Notes: a model not told the origin generated them from the sequence alone. A stretch of DNA of 64,000 nucleotides from Streptomyces sp. SID8352 (GCF_009862265.1 NZ_WWGX01000011.1:1-64000); one strand, 5' to 3'; positions 18,645 to 28,282 are shown, numbered from the stretch's first letter. Made by a program: numbers and translations.

Positions 18645-19727
18645 ATGTTCCGTCGCAGACTCCGCCTGTTCGCCGCCGCGTTGGCGGCCGCCGTCATCAC
18701 CCCCCTGGCGATCACCTCCGCGTCCGCAGCCCCCGCCGCCCCCACGGCTCCGGGCTCCGCCGCCGCGGCGGACACCTGCGCGGTGAAGTCGAAGCCCGCC
18801 GGGAAGGTCCTCCAGGGCTACTGGGAGAACTGGGACGGCGCCAAGAACGGCGTCCACCCGCCCTTCGGCTGGACCCCGATCAACGACTCCCGCTTCCTGC
18901 AGCACGGCTACAACGTGGTCAACGCCGCGTTCCCGGTGATCCTCTCCGACGGCACCGCGCTGTGGGAGGACGGGATGGACCAGAACGTCAAGGTCGCCAC
19001 CCCCGCCGAGATGTGCGCCGCGAAGGACGCCGGGCAGACCATCCTGCTCTCCATCGGCGGCGCCGCGGCTGGCATCGACCTCAACTCGACCGCCGTGGCG
19101 GACCGGTTCGTCGACACCATCGTGCCGATCCTGAAGAAGTACAACTTCGACGGCATCGACATCGACATCGAGACCGGCCTGGTGGCCGGCGGCAGCATCA
19201 GCACGCTGTCCTCCTCGCAGTCCAACCTGATCCGCATCATCGACGGCATCCTCGCGAAGATGCCCTCGAACTTCGGCCTCACCATGGCCCCCGAGACCGC
19301 CTACGTCACCGGCGGCAGCATCGTGTACGGCTCGATCTGGGGCGCCTACCTGCCCATCGTCAAGAAGTACGCGGACAACGGCCGTCTGTGGTGGCTGAAC
19401 ATGCAGTACTACAACGGCTCCATGTACGGCTGTTCCGGCGACTCCTACTCGGCCGGCACCGTCCAGGGCTTCACCGCGCAGACCGACTGCCTGAACAAGG
19501 GCCTGGTCATCCAGGGCACCACCATCAAGGTGCCCTACGACAAGCAGGTCCCCGGCCTGCCCGCCCAGGCCGGCGCCGGCGGCGGCTACATGAGCCCCTC
19601 CCTGGTCTCCCAGGCCTACAGCCGCTACGGCTCCAGCCTCAAGGGCCTGATGACCTGGTCGATGAACTGGGACGGCTCGCGGAACTGGACCTTCGGCGAC
19701 AACGTCAAGGCCCTCCAGGGCCGCTGA
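18645..19727 (+). CDS. Secreted GH18 chitinase
   Basis: A 360-residue precursor. A signal peptide (MFRRRLRLFAAALAAAVITP... cleaved near the AxA at about 25) is followed by a single GH18 barrel with no added chitin-binding domain visible. The catalytic segment FDGIDIDIE contains the DxxDxDxE motif that identifies GH18 retaining chitinases. Other marks are QGYWENWDG at the first strand, LSIGGAAAG in the SxGG strand, MAPET, and the closing [17 protein letters not shown] lies 7 bases before the ATG. It should hydrolyse chitin or chitodextrins outside the cell. The DasR-type operator and terminator bracket it as a single gene. Confidence 0.96.
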   Translation: MFRRRLRLFAAALAAAVITPLAITSASAAPAAPTAPGSAAAADTCAVKSKPAGKVLQGYWENWDGAKNGVHPPFGWTPINDSRFLQHGYNVVNAAFPVILSDGTALWEDGMDQNVKVATPAEMCAAKDAGQTILLSIGGAAAGIDLNSTAVADRFVDTIVPILKKYNFDGIDIDIETGLVAGGSISTLSSSQSNLIRIIDGILAKMPSNFGLTMAPETAYVTGGSIVYGSIWGAYLPIVKKYADNGRLWWLNMQYYNGSMYGCSGDSYSAGTVQGFTAQTDCLNKGLVIQGTTIKVPYDKQVPGLPAQAGAGGGYMSPSLVSQAYSRYGSSLKGLMTWSMNWDGSRNWTFGDNVKALQGR

Positions 19728-19751
19728 CCCCGGCCCCGCCACACGCCCCAC

Positions 19752-19788
19752 CCGCGCCCACCGCCGCCCCGCCGGCCGGTGGGCGCGG
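19752..19788 (+). terminator. Terminator of the chitinase gene
   Basis: Perfect 12-bp stem CCGCGCCCACCG/CGGTGGGCGCGG with a 13-base loop followed by CTTTC, 25 bases after the stop. Confidence 0.85.
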
Positions 19789-19918
19789 CTTTCGGCGCGT
19801 CCGCCGCCCCCCATGGGCCCCTGGGCATGCCGCCGGGCTGCCGCGAACACCGCCGCGCGCGGCACCGGCCGGCGAGAACCGCACCCCGCCTCCTCACCCG
19901 GCACCGCCGGGCCAGGGG

Positions 19919-20129
19919 CGGTGAGGTCGGCGACGGCCCGGTCGCAGAAGCGGTGGCCCTCGGCTCCGCTCCCTGCGGACAGCTTCCGCCACGCCCTCCC
20001 GGGCGACGTTCCGCGCGCAACTTCCCGACTTCCGCGGTGACTTCGGGCGGGCGACAGCAGCCCGAGCACCAACCGCCCGACCCGACTCCGGGGTTCGACC
20101 CGTGGGAACCGGCCCGCGATCCGGGCCAT
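19919..20129 (-). pseudogene. Relic of an IS701-type (DDE) transposase N-terminus
   Basis: From an ATG at 20129 the minus strand reads MARIAGRFPRVEPRSRVGRL then VLGLLSP. This closely resembles the start of IS701-family transposases (xxRIAxRFxRVEPRxRxxxYLxGLLxP). It then continues in degraded form through REVARGTSP, where the family has the AExAGxxTP segment. No DDE core follows and no terminal inverted repeats were found. Only the first 70 or so codons survive, with indels. It is therefore a decayed insertion sequence fragment between the chitinase and the MazF-like gene. Family assignment is from remembered consensus. Confidence 0.55.
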
Positions 20130-20295
20130 CAGCCCTTCCAACCCCTCCTGTCGGCGGCCGGGGTCTACGCTGTGACCTACGGCCACCACCTGATCCTCAG
20201 TCTTCGCACACCGATGATCAACGGTGGCCGCGCCCGTCTCCACAGCGCGTCGGGGTCGCGCGGCGCCTGCCTGCCGTCATGCCTCTGGAGGACTC

Positions 20296-20751
20296 GTGCA
20301 ACGTGGCGAAGTCTGGTGGGTCCAGTTCGACGAGCGGAGGCTGGTCGTACTGCTGTCGGGTGACGACCCGTCCGGGATCCGGGTGATGCAGGTCGTCGCT
20401 CCGGCGGGCTTCGACATCAGCGGTCTGGGCATCGAAGTGACGGTCGGCGCCGGTGAAGGACTGCCGTTCGAAGGCGTGCTGCGGCTCGCGCTCCCGCGTC
20501 CGGGCTTCACCCCGTGCACATGGCTGACCACTGTGTCCCGGGACGACCTGATGGAGCGGGCGGCCGTCCTGTCCTCAGTGAAGCTCAGCGAGATCGACGA
20601 CGCCCTCCGGTTCGCCGGACAGGCGCGGGAGCGGACCCCGGCCACGACCGCGAAGCCCGGCGAGACGGGGGATGCCCTCCGCCCCGATGAAACCGGGTGG
20701 ACGGAGAAGGAGCCGACGCCCGCGACGGTGTGGGCGTCCCGGACGGGATGA
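20296..20751 (+). CDS. PemK/MazF-like protein without an adjacent antitoxin
   Basis: A 151-residue protein. The first 115 residues have the PemK/MazF beta-barrel pattern: the start QRGEVWWVQFDERRLVVLLSG matches the family RGxVWWVxFDxxRPVVVLS. They continue with VMQVVAPAG and an FEGVLRLALPRPG strand, then WLTTVSRDDL. The C-terminal 35 residues are acidic and disordered. MazF enzymes are sequence-specific endoribonucleases, normally paired with an upstream antitoxin gene; none is present here (the upstream sequence is a transposase relic). It may be a domesticated or inactive relative. GGAGG precedes the GTG start at 20296. Confidence 0.75.
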   Translation: MQRGEVWWVQFDERRLVVLLSGDDPSGIRVMQVVAPAGFDISGLGIEVTVGAGEGLPFEGVLRLALPRPGFTPCTWLTTVSRDDLMERAAVLSSVKLSEIDDALRFAGQARERTPATTAKPGETGDALRPDETGWTEKEPTPATVWASRTG

Positions 20752-21033
20752 CCGGCGCCGGTCACCTGCCGCCTCGGCGCCCCTCACCACCGGGATCACG
20801 GTCCCGGGCAACCGCGATCCGTTCCGTACCGCTCCACAACCTCGGCGTCCTCGTGGCGGTTCGGATCCGCCTGGTCCACATCGTTTCCGGGCTCCACGAG
20901 GTCATCAGCGGGGAGCGGCAGGACGGGCACCGCGCTCTCCCGCAGAACACGCGTTGCCGAACCCGACTGCCCCACCGGCCGAATCCGGTGCATGAGACTT
21001 CCGGGAAGGCCTCGAAACGGCAGCACGGAAAGC

Positions 21034-21062
21034 GGGCCCCGCTCGGTGTGCGAGCGGGGCCC
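21034..21062. terminator. Terminator of glyS
   Basis: Perfect 11-bp stem GGGCCCCGCTC/GAGCGGGGCCC with a 7-base loop, 28 bases beyond the glyS stop. The stretch 20752-21033 has no gene that I can support. Confidence 0.85.
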
Positions 21063-21090
21063 CAGGGGTTGGTGGTGCGGAGGAGGAGGG

Positions 21091-22473
<1,383 letters not shown>

Positions 22474-22611
22474 GGTGCTCTCTTCATTACGACGACGGGC
22501 GACGAAGCGAGATTGCTTCCAGCGAATGCCCCAGGTTACCGGCGTGGGACACCCCCCGGCCAAATCGGGGGCCCCGCCGGGGTCCCGGCACACCCCGGCA
22601 CCGTCGCGGCA

Positions 22612-22662
22612 CCGCTCCGGACCGCCTCCGGGACCGCCTCCGGACCGCTCCGGACCGCCTCC
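22612..22662. repeat. Short degenerate tandem repeat upstream of glyS
   Basis: About five imperfect copies of a 10-11 base unit (CCGGACCGCCT and variants) between glyS and znuA. No regulatory meaning is apparent. Confidence 0.6.
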
Positions 22663-22699
22663 CCGGCCACCCTCCCGAGGGACCCGCCCGGGACGCTTG

Positions 22700-22737
22700 T
22701 TGACAACGGTTTCCAAAATCATTGAAAATGACTGTCA
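22700..22737 (+). promoter_or_regulatory. znuA promoter with overlapping Zur box
   Basis: TTGACA at 22700-22705 and GAAAAT at 22724-22729 form a -35/-10 pair with 18 bases spacing. TGAAAATGACTGTCA (22723-22737) matches the actinobacterial Zur box TGAAAATGATTTTCA at 13 of 15 positions and covers the -10 and the predicted transcript start. Zinc-loaded Zur bound here would block transcription. The predicted start at about 22737 coincides with an ATG, so the message may be leaderless. Confidence 0.8.
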
Positions 22738-23720
22738 TGAACATACGACGACGCCGCATATCCGGCATAGCAGTCGCCGTGGCCGCAGCACTCGGCCTCG
22801 GCACCCTCTCCGCCTGCGCCGGCGACGACACCGGGACGGGCGGTACGGACAGGTTCGACGTCGTCGCGTCGTTCTACCCCATGGCCTTCCTCGCGGAGCG
22901 CATAGGCGGTGAGCACGTCAACGTCACCAGCCTCACCCAGCCCGGCCAGGAGCCGCACGACCTGGAGGTCAGCGCCAGGCAGCGGGCCCGGCTGGAGGAC
23001 GCCGACGCCGCGCTCCACATCAAGGGCCTGCAGCCCGCCGTCGACGAGGCGATATCCCAGTCCGGCATCGCCACGAAGATCGACGCCGGCTCCCTGACCA
23101 CCCTCGTGGACGCCCACCACGACGACGACCACGGTGACGAGGGCCACGGTGACGAGGACCACGACGGCCACGACGGCCACGACGGCCACGACCACGGCGG
23201 CACGGACCCCCACCTCTGGCTCGACCCGGTCCGCTACGCCGAGGTCGCCGAGGGCGTCGGCCGGGCCTTCGAGAAGGCCGACCCCGGCCACGCCGCCGAC
23301 TACCGGAAGAACACCGCCGCCCTGGTGAAGCGGCTCGGCGAGCTGGACACCCGCTTCGAGACCGGCCTGCGGAACACCAGGACCAAGGTCTTCATCACCA
23401 CCCACGCCGCCTTCGGCTACCTCGCCGAGCGCTACGGACTGACCGAGCGGGCCATCAGCGGGCTCAGCCCCGAGGCCGAGCCCAGCGCCGCCCGCGTCCG
23501 CGACCTCCAGCGGACCGCGAAGGCCGAAGGCGTCACCACCGTCTTCCACGAGACGCTGGTCAGCGACCGGACCGCGCGGACCGTCGCCCGGGACGCCGGG
23601 CTGCGCACCGACGTCCTCGACCCCATAGAGGGGATCACCGAGCACTCCCGCGGCGACGACTACCTCCAGGTGATGGAGTCCAACCTCACCGCGCTCCAGA
23701 AGGCCCTGGGCGCGGCATGA
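22737..23720 (+). CDS. znuA: Zinc ABC transporter substrate-binding lipoprotein
   Basis: A 327-residue precursor from the ATG at 22737; a further ATG at 22728 and a TTG at 22722 are in frame but fall inside the promoter. The basic RRRR start, hydrophobic stretch and LSAC lipobox place the lipid-anchored Cys at residue 27. The mature cluster A-1 fold shows SFYPMAFLAERIGG. A His/Asp-rich loop (about 128-158, with DGH repeated) binds or shuttles zinc. Metal-ligand His lie in EPHDLE, PHLWLDP and TTHAAFGYLAERYG. It is the first gene of znuA-znuC-znuB-zur and overlaps znuC by 4 bases. Confidence 0.95.
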   Translation: MNIRRRRISGIAVAVAAALGLGTLSACAGDDTGTGGTDRFDVVASFYPMAFLAERIGGEHVNVTSLTQPGQEPHDLEVSARQRARLEDADAALHIKGLQPAVDEAISQSGIATKIDAGSLTTLVDAHHDDDHGDEGHGDEDHDGHDGHDGHDHGGTDPHLWLDPVRYAEVAEGVGRAFEKADPGHAADYRKNTAALVKRLGELDTRFETGLRNTRTKVFITTHAAFGYLAERYGLTERAISGLSPEAEPSAARVRDLQRTAKAEGVTTVFHETLVSDRTARTVARDAGLRTDVLDPIEGITEHSRGDDYLQVMESNLTALQKALGAA

Positions 23721-24538
23721 CCACACCGCGCGACGACTCCGCCACACATCCCGACGACCGGGGAGCGGTCATGAACGAACCCGTCATCGCCCTGCGCGGC
23801 GCCCGCGCCGACCGGGGCTCCCGTCCCGTGCTGCGCGGCGTCGACCTGACCGTGCGGCGCGGCGAGGTCGTCGCCCTGCTCGGCGCCAACGGCTCCGGCA
23901 AGTCCACCGCGGTGCGCGCCCTCATCGGCCAACTCCCCCTCACCGACGGCACGGTCGAGCTGTTCGGCACGCCCCTGCGGCGCTTCCGCGACTGGGCCCG
24001 CGTCGGCTACGTCCCCCAGCGCACCACCGCCGCGGGCGGCGTCCCGGCGACGGTGAGCGAGGTGGTCTCCTCCGGCCGCCTCTCCCGCACCCGCTTCGGG
24101 CTGTTCCGCCGGGCCGACCGCGAGGCCGTCCGCCGGGCCCTGGAGCTGGTCGGCATGGCGGACCGCGCCGGGGACCCGGTGGACGCCCTGTCCGGGGGCC
24201 AGCACCAGCGGGTGCTGATCGCCCGCGCCCTCGCCGCCGGACCCGAACTGCTGATCATGGACGAGCCGATGGCGGGCGTCGACCTGGCCAGCCAGGAGGT
24301 ACTGGCGGCCACGCTGCGCCGGCAGGTCGCCGCGGGCGCCACCGTCCTGCTGGTCCTGCACGAACTGGGCCCCCTGGAGCCGCTGATCGACCGCGCGGTG
24401 GTGCTCCGCGACGGCTGCGTCCTGCACGACGGCCCGCCCCCGAAGGCCGTGGGCCAGCACGCGCTGCCGGGCCACGACCACGTGCACCCGCACGCCCCGG
24501 AGGGCGCCGAACCCCTCCACACCGGACTGCTGAGCTGA
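23717..24538 (+). CDS. znuC: Zinc ABC transporter ATP-binding protein
   Basis: A 273-residue ABC ATPase that energises zinc uptake at the inner face of the membrane. Walker A GANGSGKST, Q-loop YVPQR, signature LSGGQHQR, Walker B LLIMDEPMAGVD and switch His in LVLHELG are all intact. The ATG at 23717 overlaps the znuA stop (ATGA), implying translational coupling. An internal ATG at 23771 with a GGGAG site would give a 255-residue form that begins at the conserved fold and is also possible. The C-terminus is His-rich (GHDHVHPHAP), which may bind zinc. Confidence 0.95.
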   Translation: MTTPRDDSATHPDDRGAVMNEPVIALRGARADRGSRPVLRGVDLTVRRGEVVALLGANGSGKSTAVRALIGQLPLTDGTVELFGTPLRRFRDWARVGYVPQRTTAAGGVPATVSEVVSSGRLSRTRFGLFRRADREAVRRALELVGMADRAGDPVDALSGGQHQRVLIARALAAGPELLIMDEPMAGVDLASQEVLAATLRRQVAAGATVLLVLHELGPLEPLIDRAVVLRDGCVLHDGPPPKAVGQHALPGHDHVHPHAPEGAEPLHTGLLS

Positions 24539-24548
24539 CGAGGCCCCC

Positions 24549-25508
24549 ATGGAAATCCTGAACTACGCCTTCATGCAGCGGGCGCTGCTCGCCGCCGTCC
24601 TGGTCGGCATCACCGCCCCGGCCGTCGGCATCTACCTGGTCCAGCGCCGCCAGGCCCTGATGGGCGACGGCATCGGCCACGTGGCGATGACCGGGGTCGG
24701 CCTCGGCTTCCTGCTCTCCTGGTCCCCGGTGTGGATGGCGGCCCTGGTCTCCGTCCTCGGCGCCGTCCTGATGGAGCTGATCCGCTGGTACGGCCGCACC
24801 CGCGGCGACATCGCCCTCGCGATGCTCTTCTACGGCGGCATGGCCGGCGGCGTGATGTTCATCAACCTCGCCCCGACCGGCTCCAACGCCAGCCTCACCT
24901 CCTACCTGTTCGGCTCCCTGTCCACGGTGTCCGAGTCCGACGTCACGGCGATCTGCCTGCTGGCCGCCTTCGTGGTGCTGGTCACCGTCGGACTGCGCCG
25001 CCAGCTCTTCGCGGTCAGCCAGGACGAGGAGTTCGCCCGGGTCACGGGGCTGCCGGTGCGGGCGCTGAACCTGCTCACGGCGGTCACCGCCGCCATGACG
25101 GTGACGGTGGCCATGCGCGTGGTGGGGCTGCTGCTGGTCTCCGCGCTGATGGTGGTGCCGGTGGCCGCCGCGCAGCAGCTCGGCCGCAGCTTCGCGGCCA
25201 CCTTCGCGGTCGCCGTCGCGATCGGGGTCGCGGTGGCCCTCGGCGGCACCGTCACCTCGTACTACCAGGACGTGCCGCCCGGCGCGACGATCGTGCTGCT
25301 GACCATCGGCGCCTTCCTCGTGCTCACCGCGCTGGCCGCGCCGCTGGCCCGGCGGCGCGCGCGGGCCGCCGCCGCGGCCGGGCCCGCCGCCGACCCCGCG
25401 GAGTGCGCGATCCCGGCGGGCCGGGCACCCTCGGACGGGGCCGGGGTCCCGGCCGCCGGGGCCCCGGCGCGGACGGCCCCGGGGGGCGACCCGGCCGGCG
25501 GGCCCTGA
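24549..25508 (+). CDS. znuB: Zinc ABC transporter permease
   Basis: A 319-residue membrane protein of the ABC-3 permease family, with about eight to nine transmembrane segments across residues 10-275. Family marks are the N-terminal NYAFMQRALLAAVLVGI, IYLVQRRQALMGDGIGHVAMTG, and a MRVVGLLLVSALMVVPVAAA segment near the coupling region. The last 45 residues are an Ala/Pro-rich cytoplasmic tail not needed for the fold. It starts 10 bases after znuC within the same operon and supplies the membrane channel. Confidence 0.95.
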   Translation: MEILNYAFMQRALLAAVLVGITAPAVGIYLVQRRQALMGDGIGHVAMTGVGLGFLLSWSPVWMAALVSVLGAVLMELIRWYGRTRGDIALAMLFYGGMAGGVMFINLAPTGSNASLTSYLFGSLSTVSESDVTAICLLAAFVVLVTVGLRRQLFAVSQDEEFARVTGLPVRALNLLTAVTAAMTVTVAMRVVGLLLVSALMVVPVAAAQQLGRSFAATFAVAVAIGVAVALGGTVTSYYQDVPPGATIVLLTIGAFLVLTALAAPLARRRARAAAAAGPAADPAECAIPAGRAPSDGAGVPAAGAPARTAPGGDPAGGP

Positions 25509-25542
25509 CTCCGGCGGGCCCGGCTGGCACAATGGGCCAGCC
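25505..25542 (+). promoter_or_regulatory. Candidate internal promoter and hairpin before zur
   Basis: CTGACT (25505-25510) and CACAAT (25528-25533) have 17-base spacing and could drive zur separately. GGCTGGC/GCCAGCC (25522-25542) forms a 7-bp stem over the same sequence. Either would uncouple zur from the zinc-repressed operon. Confidence 0.4.
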
Positions 25543-25567
25543 AAGCCACAGACTGAGGAGGAATCCG

Positions 25568-25984
25568 GTGACGACCGCTGGACCGCCCGTGAGGGGCCGC
25601 GCCACCAGGCAGCGGGCCGCTGTGTCGGCAGCACTCCAGGAGGCCGAGGAGTTCCGCAGCGCCCAAGAGCTGCACGACATGCTCAAGCACAAGGGCGACT
25701 CCGTCGGGCTCACCACGGTCTACCGCACCCTGCAGTCCCTCGCCGACGCCGGTGAGGTGGACGTCCTGCGCACCGCCGACGGCGAGGCCGTCTACCGCCG
25801 GTGCTCCACCGGCGACCACCACCACCATCTGGTGTGCCGCACCTGCGGCAAGGCCGTCGAGGTGGAGGGGCCGGCGGTGGAGAAGTGGGCCGAGAGCGTG
25901 GCCGCCGACCACGGCTACGTCAACGTGGCGCACACCCTGGAGATCTTCGGCACCTGCGCGGACTGCGCGAAGGCCGGCGACTGA
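25568..25984 (+). CDS. zur: Zinc uptake regulator, Fur family
   Basis: A 138-residue Fur-family repressor. The N-terminal winged helix contains TRQRAAVSAALQE and the recognition helix VGLTTVYRTLQSLADAGEVD. The C-terminal dimer domain has the HHHH cluster of STGDHHHHLVC and two CxxC pairs (CRTCGK and CADC) that form the structural zinc site. Its position as the last gene of znuACB identifies it as Zur rather than iron-sensing Fur. GAGGAGGAAT precedes the GTG start. It likely binds the box at 22723-22737. Confidence 0.96.
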   Translation: MTTAGPPVRGRATRQRAAVSAALQEAEEFRSAQELHDMLKHKGDSVGLTTVYRTLQSLADAGEVDVLRTADGEAVYRRCSTGDHHHHLVCRTCGKAVEVEGPAVEKWAESVAADHGYVNVAHTLEIFGTCADCAKAGD

Positions 25985-26020
25985 CGGCAGGCCCGGGACG
26001 GCCGGGATACGGAACGGACG

Positions 26021-26053
26021 ACGGGCCGGGGCACCAGGGGTGTCCCGGCCCGT
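26021..26053. terminator. Terminator between zur and uppS
   Basis: Stem of 13 pairs (ACGGGCCGGGGCA/TGTCCCGGCCCGT, one G-T pair) with a 7-base loop. It serves two convergent genes. A two-copy direct repeat built on CCGGCCCGACCGGGCCGT follows at about 26064-26100. Confidence 0.85.
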
Positions 26054-26132
26054 CCGCGCGATCCGGCCCGACCGGGCCGTCCGGCCCGACCGGGCCGTCC
26101 GTCCGCGCGGCCCGGCGGGCAGCGGGCGCGCC

Positions 26133-26963
26133 CTATTCGGTGCGGCCCTCCATCGCGAGCAGCTCCTCGTTGGGGATCGCCCCGCCGAACCGCCGGTCCC
26201 GGGAGGCGAACTCCAGGCAGGCCCGCCACAGGTCGCGCCGGTCGAAGTCCGGCCACAGCACGTCCTGGAACACCATCTCGGCGTAGGCGCTCTGCCACAG
26301 CAGGTAGTTGGAGGTGCGCTGCTCGCCGCTCGGCCGCAGGAACAGGTCCACGTCCGGCATGTCCGGGTAGTAGAGGTACTTGGCGAGGGTCTTCTCGCTG
26401 ACCTTCGCCGGGTCGAGCCGCCCGGCCCGCACCTCCTCGGCGATGGCCTTCGCCGCGTCCGCGATCTCCGCCCGGCCGCCGTAGTTCATGCAGAAGTACA
26501 GCGTCAGCAGGTCGTTGTCCCGGGTCTGCTCCTGCGCGACCTGGAGCTCCTTGGCGACCGACTTCCACAGCCGCGGCATCCGCCCCACCCAGCGCACCCG
26601 CACGCCCAGTTCGTCCAGGGTGTCGCGGGACTTGCGGATGAAGTCGCGGTTGAAGTTCATCAGGAAGCGGACCTCCTCCGGGGAGCGCTTCCAGTTCTCG
26701 GTGGAGAAGGCGTACAGGGAGATGTTGCGCACACCGATCTCGATGGCGCCCTGGAGCACGTCCACCACCCGCTCGGCGCCGACCTTGTGCCCCTCGGTCC
26801 GGGGCAGCCCGCGCTCCTTGGCCCAGCGGCCGTTCCCGTCCATGACGATCGCCACGTGCTGCGGCACCAGCTCACCGAGGCCCGGGGGCCGCGCGCCGGA
26901 CGGGTGGGGTTCGGGTGCCCGGTACTCGCGGCGCTGCCGCCCCAGAATCCCGCGTACGGACAT
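26133..26963 (-). CDS. uppS: Isoprenyl (polyprenyl diphosphate) synthase, cis-prenyltransferase
   Basis: A 276-residue cytoplasmic enzyme that adds isopentenyl units in cis to make the undecaprenyl-type lipid carrier for cell-wall synthesis. The pyrophosphate-binding motif [18 protein letters not shown] is near the N-terminus. [12 protein letters not shown] and the C-terminal [20 protein letters not shown] motif complete the family set. It lies 31 bases after recO on the same strand, so the two are probably cotranscribed. The ATG at 26963 has a GAGGAG site about 12 bases upstream. Confidence 0.96.
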   Translation of the reverse strand: MSVRGILGRQRREYRAPEPHPSGARPPGLGELVPQHVAIVMDGNGRWAKERGLPRTEGHKVGAERVVDVLQGAIEIGVRNISLYAFSTENWKRSPEEVRFLMNFNRDFIRKSRDTLDELGVRVRWVGRMPRLWKSVAKELQVAQEQTRDNDLLTLYFCMNYGGRAEIADAAKAIAEEVRAGRLDPAKVSEKTLAKYLYYPDMPDVDLFLRPSGEQRTSNYLLWQSAYAEMVFQDVLWPDFDRRDLWRACLEFASRDRRFGGAIPNEELLAMEGRTE

Positions 26964-26994
26964 GTGTCTCTCGTCTCCTCGGTGTCTTCCCGGT

Positions 26995-27741
26995 CTACTT
27001 CTCGACGTAGCGCAGCGAGCGCAGACCGCGTTCCAGGTGCCAGTGCAGATACGCGGACACCAGTCCGCTCCCCTCCCGCACGTACCGCGGCTCGCACGCG
27101 TCGGCCGTCGCCCAGTCCCCCGTGAGCAGCGCCCCGAGCAGGATCAGGGCCTGCGGCGAGGGTACGACGCTGCCGGGCACCCGGCAGTCGGCGCACACGG
27201 AGCCGCCGGAGCCGACCGAGAAGAACCGGTTGGGGCCGGGCAGTCCGCACCGGGCGCAGTCCCCGAAGGTCGGCGCGTAGCCGTTCACCGCGAGCGAGCG
27301 CAGCAGGAACGCGTCCAGCACCAGGCCCGGCGCGTGCTCGCCCCGGGCCAGCGTCCGCAGCGCGCCCACCAGCAGCAGGTACTGCTGCACCGCCGGTTCG
27401 CCCTCGTGGTCGGTGAACCGCTCGGCGGTCTCCAGCATGGCGGTGCCCGCGGTGTAGCGGGTGTAGTCCGTCGCGATGGTCCCGCCGTACGGCGCGATGG
27501 TCTCGCTCTGCGTGCACAGCGGCAGCCCGCGCCCGACCAGTTCGCTCCCCCGCGCGAAGAACTGCACGTCCACATGGGAGAAGGGCTCCAGCCGCGCACC
27601 GAACTTGGACTTGGTGCGGCGCACTCCCCGGGCCACGGCGCGCACGCGTCCGTGACCGCGGGTGAGCAGGGTGATGATCCGGTCCGCCTCACCCAGCTTC
27701 TGGGTGCGCAGCACGATGCCGTCGTCGCGGAACAGACTCAT
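26995..27741 (-). CDS. recO: DNA repair protein RecO
   Basis: A 248-residue recombination mediator that helps load RecA on RecF-pathway gaps. The N-terminal OB fold reads [30 protein letters not shown]. The central helical domain contains [14 protein letters not shown] zinc finger is formed by CARC and CADC (about residues 165-190). The ATG at 27741 gives the conserved family start; an ATG at 27750 would add three residues. It is followed by uppS. Confidence 0.95.
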   Translation of the reverse strand: MSLFRDDGIVLRTQKLGEADRIITLLTRGHGRVRAVARGVRRTKSKFGARLEPFSHVDVQFFARGSELVGRGLPLCTQSETIAPYGGTIATDYTRYTAGTAMLETAERFTDHEGEPAVQQYLLLVGALRTLARGEHAPGLVLDAFLLRSLAVNGYAPTFGDCARCGLPGPNRFFSVGSGGSVCADCRVPGSVVPSPQALILLGALLTGDWATADACEPRYVREGSGLVSAYLHWHLERGLRSLRYVEK

Positions 27742-27763
27742 GGCGTCCATTCTCGCGCATGGC

Positions 27764-27976
27764 TCAGAGCACCTCGCCCCGGCTGCGGGCGTTGGCGTGC
27801 GCCGTGGCCGCCCTCAGCCGCTCGGACTGGGTGGCGTAGCGCACGTACCCGGGCACGGCGTCCCACTCCCGGCCGCCGCCGTAGGGGCGGAGCTGCACGT
27901 AGGGGCCCTGCCGTCCCATGACGACGCCGACCCGTCCGATGCGGGTGTCGACGGCGTGCGCGCCGACGGGCGGCAT
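27764..27976 (-). CDS. Conserved small actinobacterial protein, 70 residues
   Basis: This 70-residue frame starts in TGATG, where its ATG overlaps the stop of the upstream 72-residue gene, so translation is coupled. The sequence contains DTRIGRVGVVMGRQGPYVQLRP then GGGREWD, and ends in RLRAATAHANARSRGE. I remember this pattern from many Streptomyces small proteins of unknown function that are paired with a partner like the preceding gene. It looks like a small beta-barrel (RGxVMG...VQLRPxxGGREW). There is no catalytic or targeting motif. Confidence 0.8.
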   Translation of the reverse strand: MPPVGAHAVDTRIGRVGVVMGRQGPYVQLRPYGGGREWDAVPGYVRYATQSERLRAATAHANARSRGEVL

Positions 27977-28194
27977 CACCTCGGCACCGCCGCGGGCCGC
28001 CGCGCGGCGGTGCCGGAGCGGCGGACCGGCTCCACGGGCGGGCGGGGCGCCTCCCCCGCCGGGGTGACCGGGCCGGGTCCGGGCGAGGGCGGGGTGACTC
28101 CCGCCGCCGCGAGCAGCTCGCGCAATTCCCTCACGATGTCCTCCGCTTCCTCGACACGGGCCGTCGCGTGCCGTACCTCCACGGTGCTCCCCAT
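27976..28194 (-). CDS. Conserved small partner protein, 72 residues
   Basis: It starts at an ATG at 28194 with GGTGAG just upstream (a GTG at 28200 is also in frame). The first 35 residues are a helical acidic segment (STVEVRHATARVEEAEDIVRELRELLAAAGV). The remainder is Pro-rich. It is coupled to the downstream 70-residue gene by a TGATG overlap. The pair recurs in Streptomyces genomes in my recollection, without a known role. It could form a small two-component complex. Confidence 0.75.
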   Translation of the reverse strand: MGSTVEVRHATARVEEAEDIVRELRELLAAAGVTPPSPGPGPVTPAGEAPRPPVEPVRRSGTAARRPAAVPR

Positions 28195-28268
28195 TCTCAC
28201 CCGCGTTCACCCTTCGTGTCGCCGTGGTGGCGCAGCGTGTCCGCACCCGGAAGGGGCCGGCGCCGCAA

Positions 28269-28282
28269 GTACCGATCGGTAC
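28269..28282. promoter_or_regulatory. Perfect palindrome GTACCGATCGGTAC
   Basis: A 14-base perfect palindrome about 75 bases upstream of the coupled small-gene pair. Dyads of this kind often serve TetR-type repressors, but no such gene is adjacent. The rest of 28201-28557 shows no gene that I can support. Confidence 0.4.
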
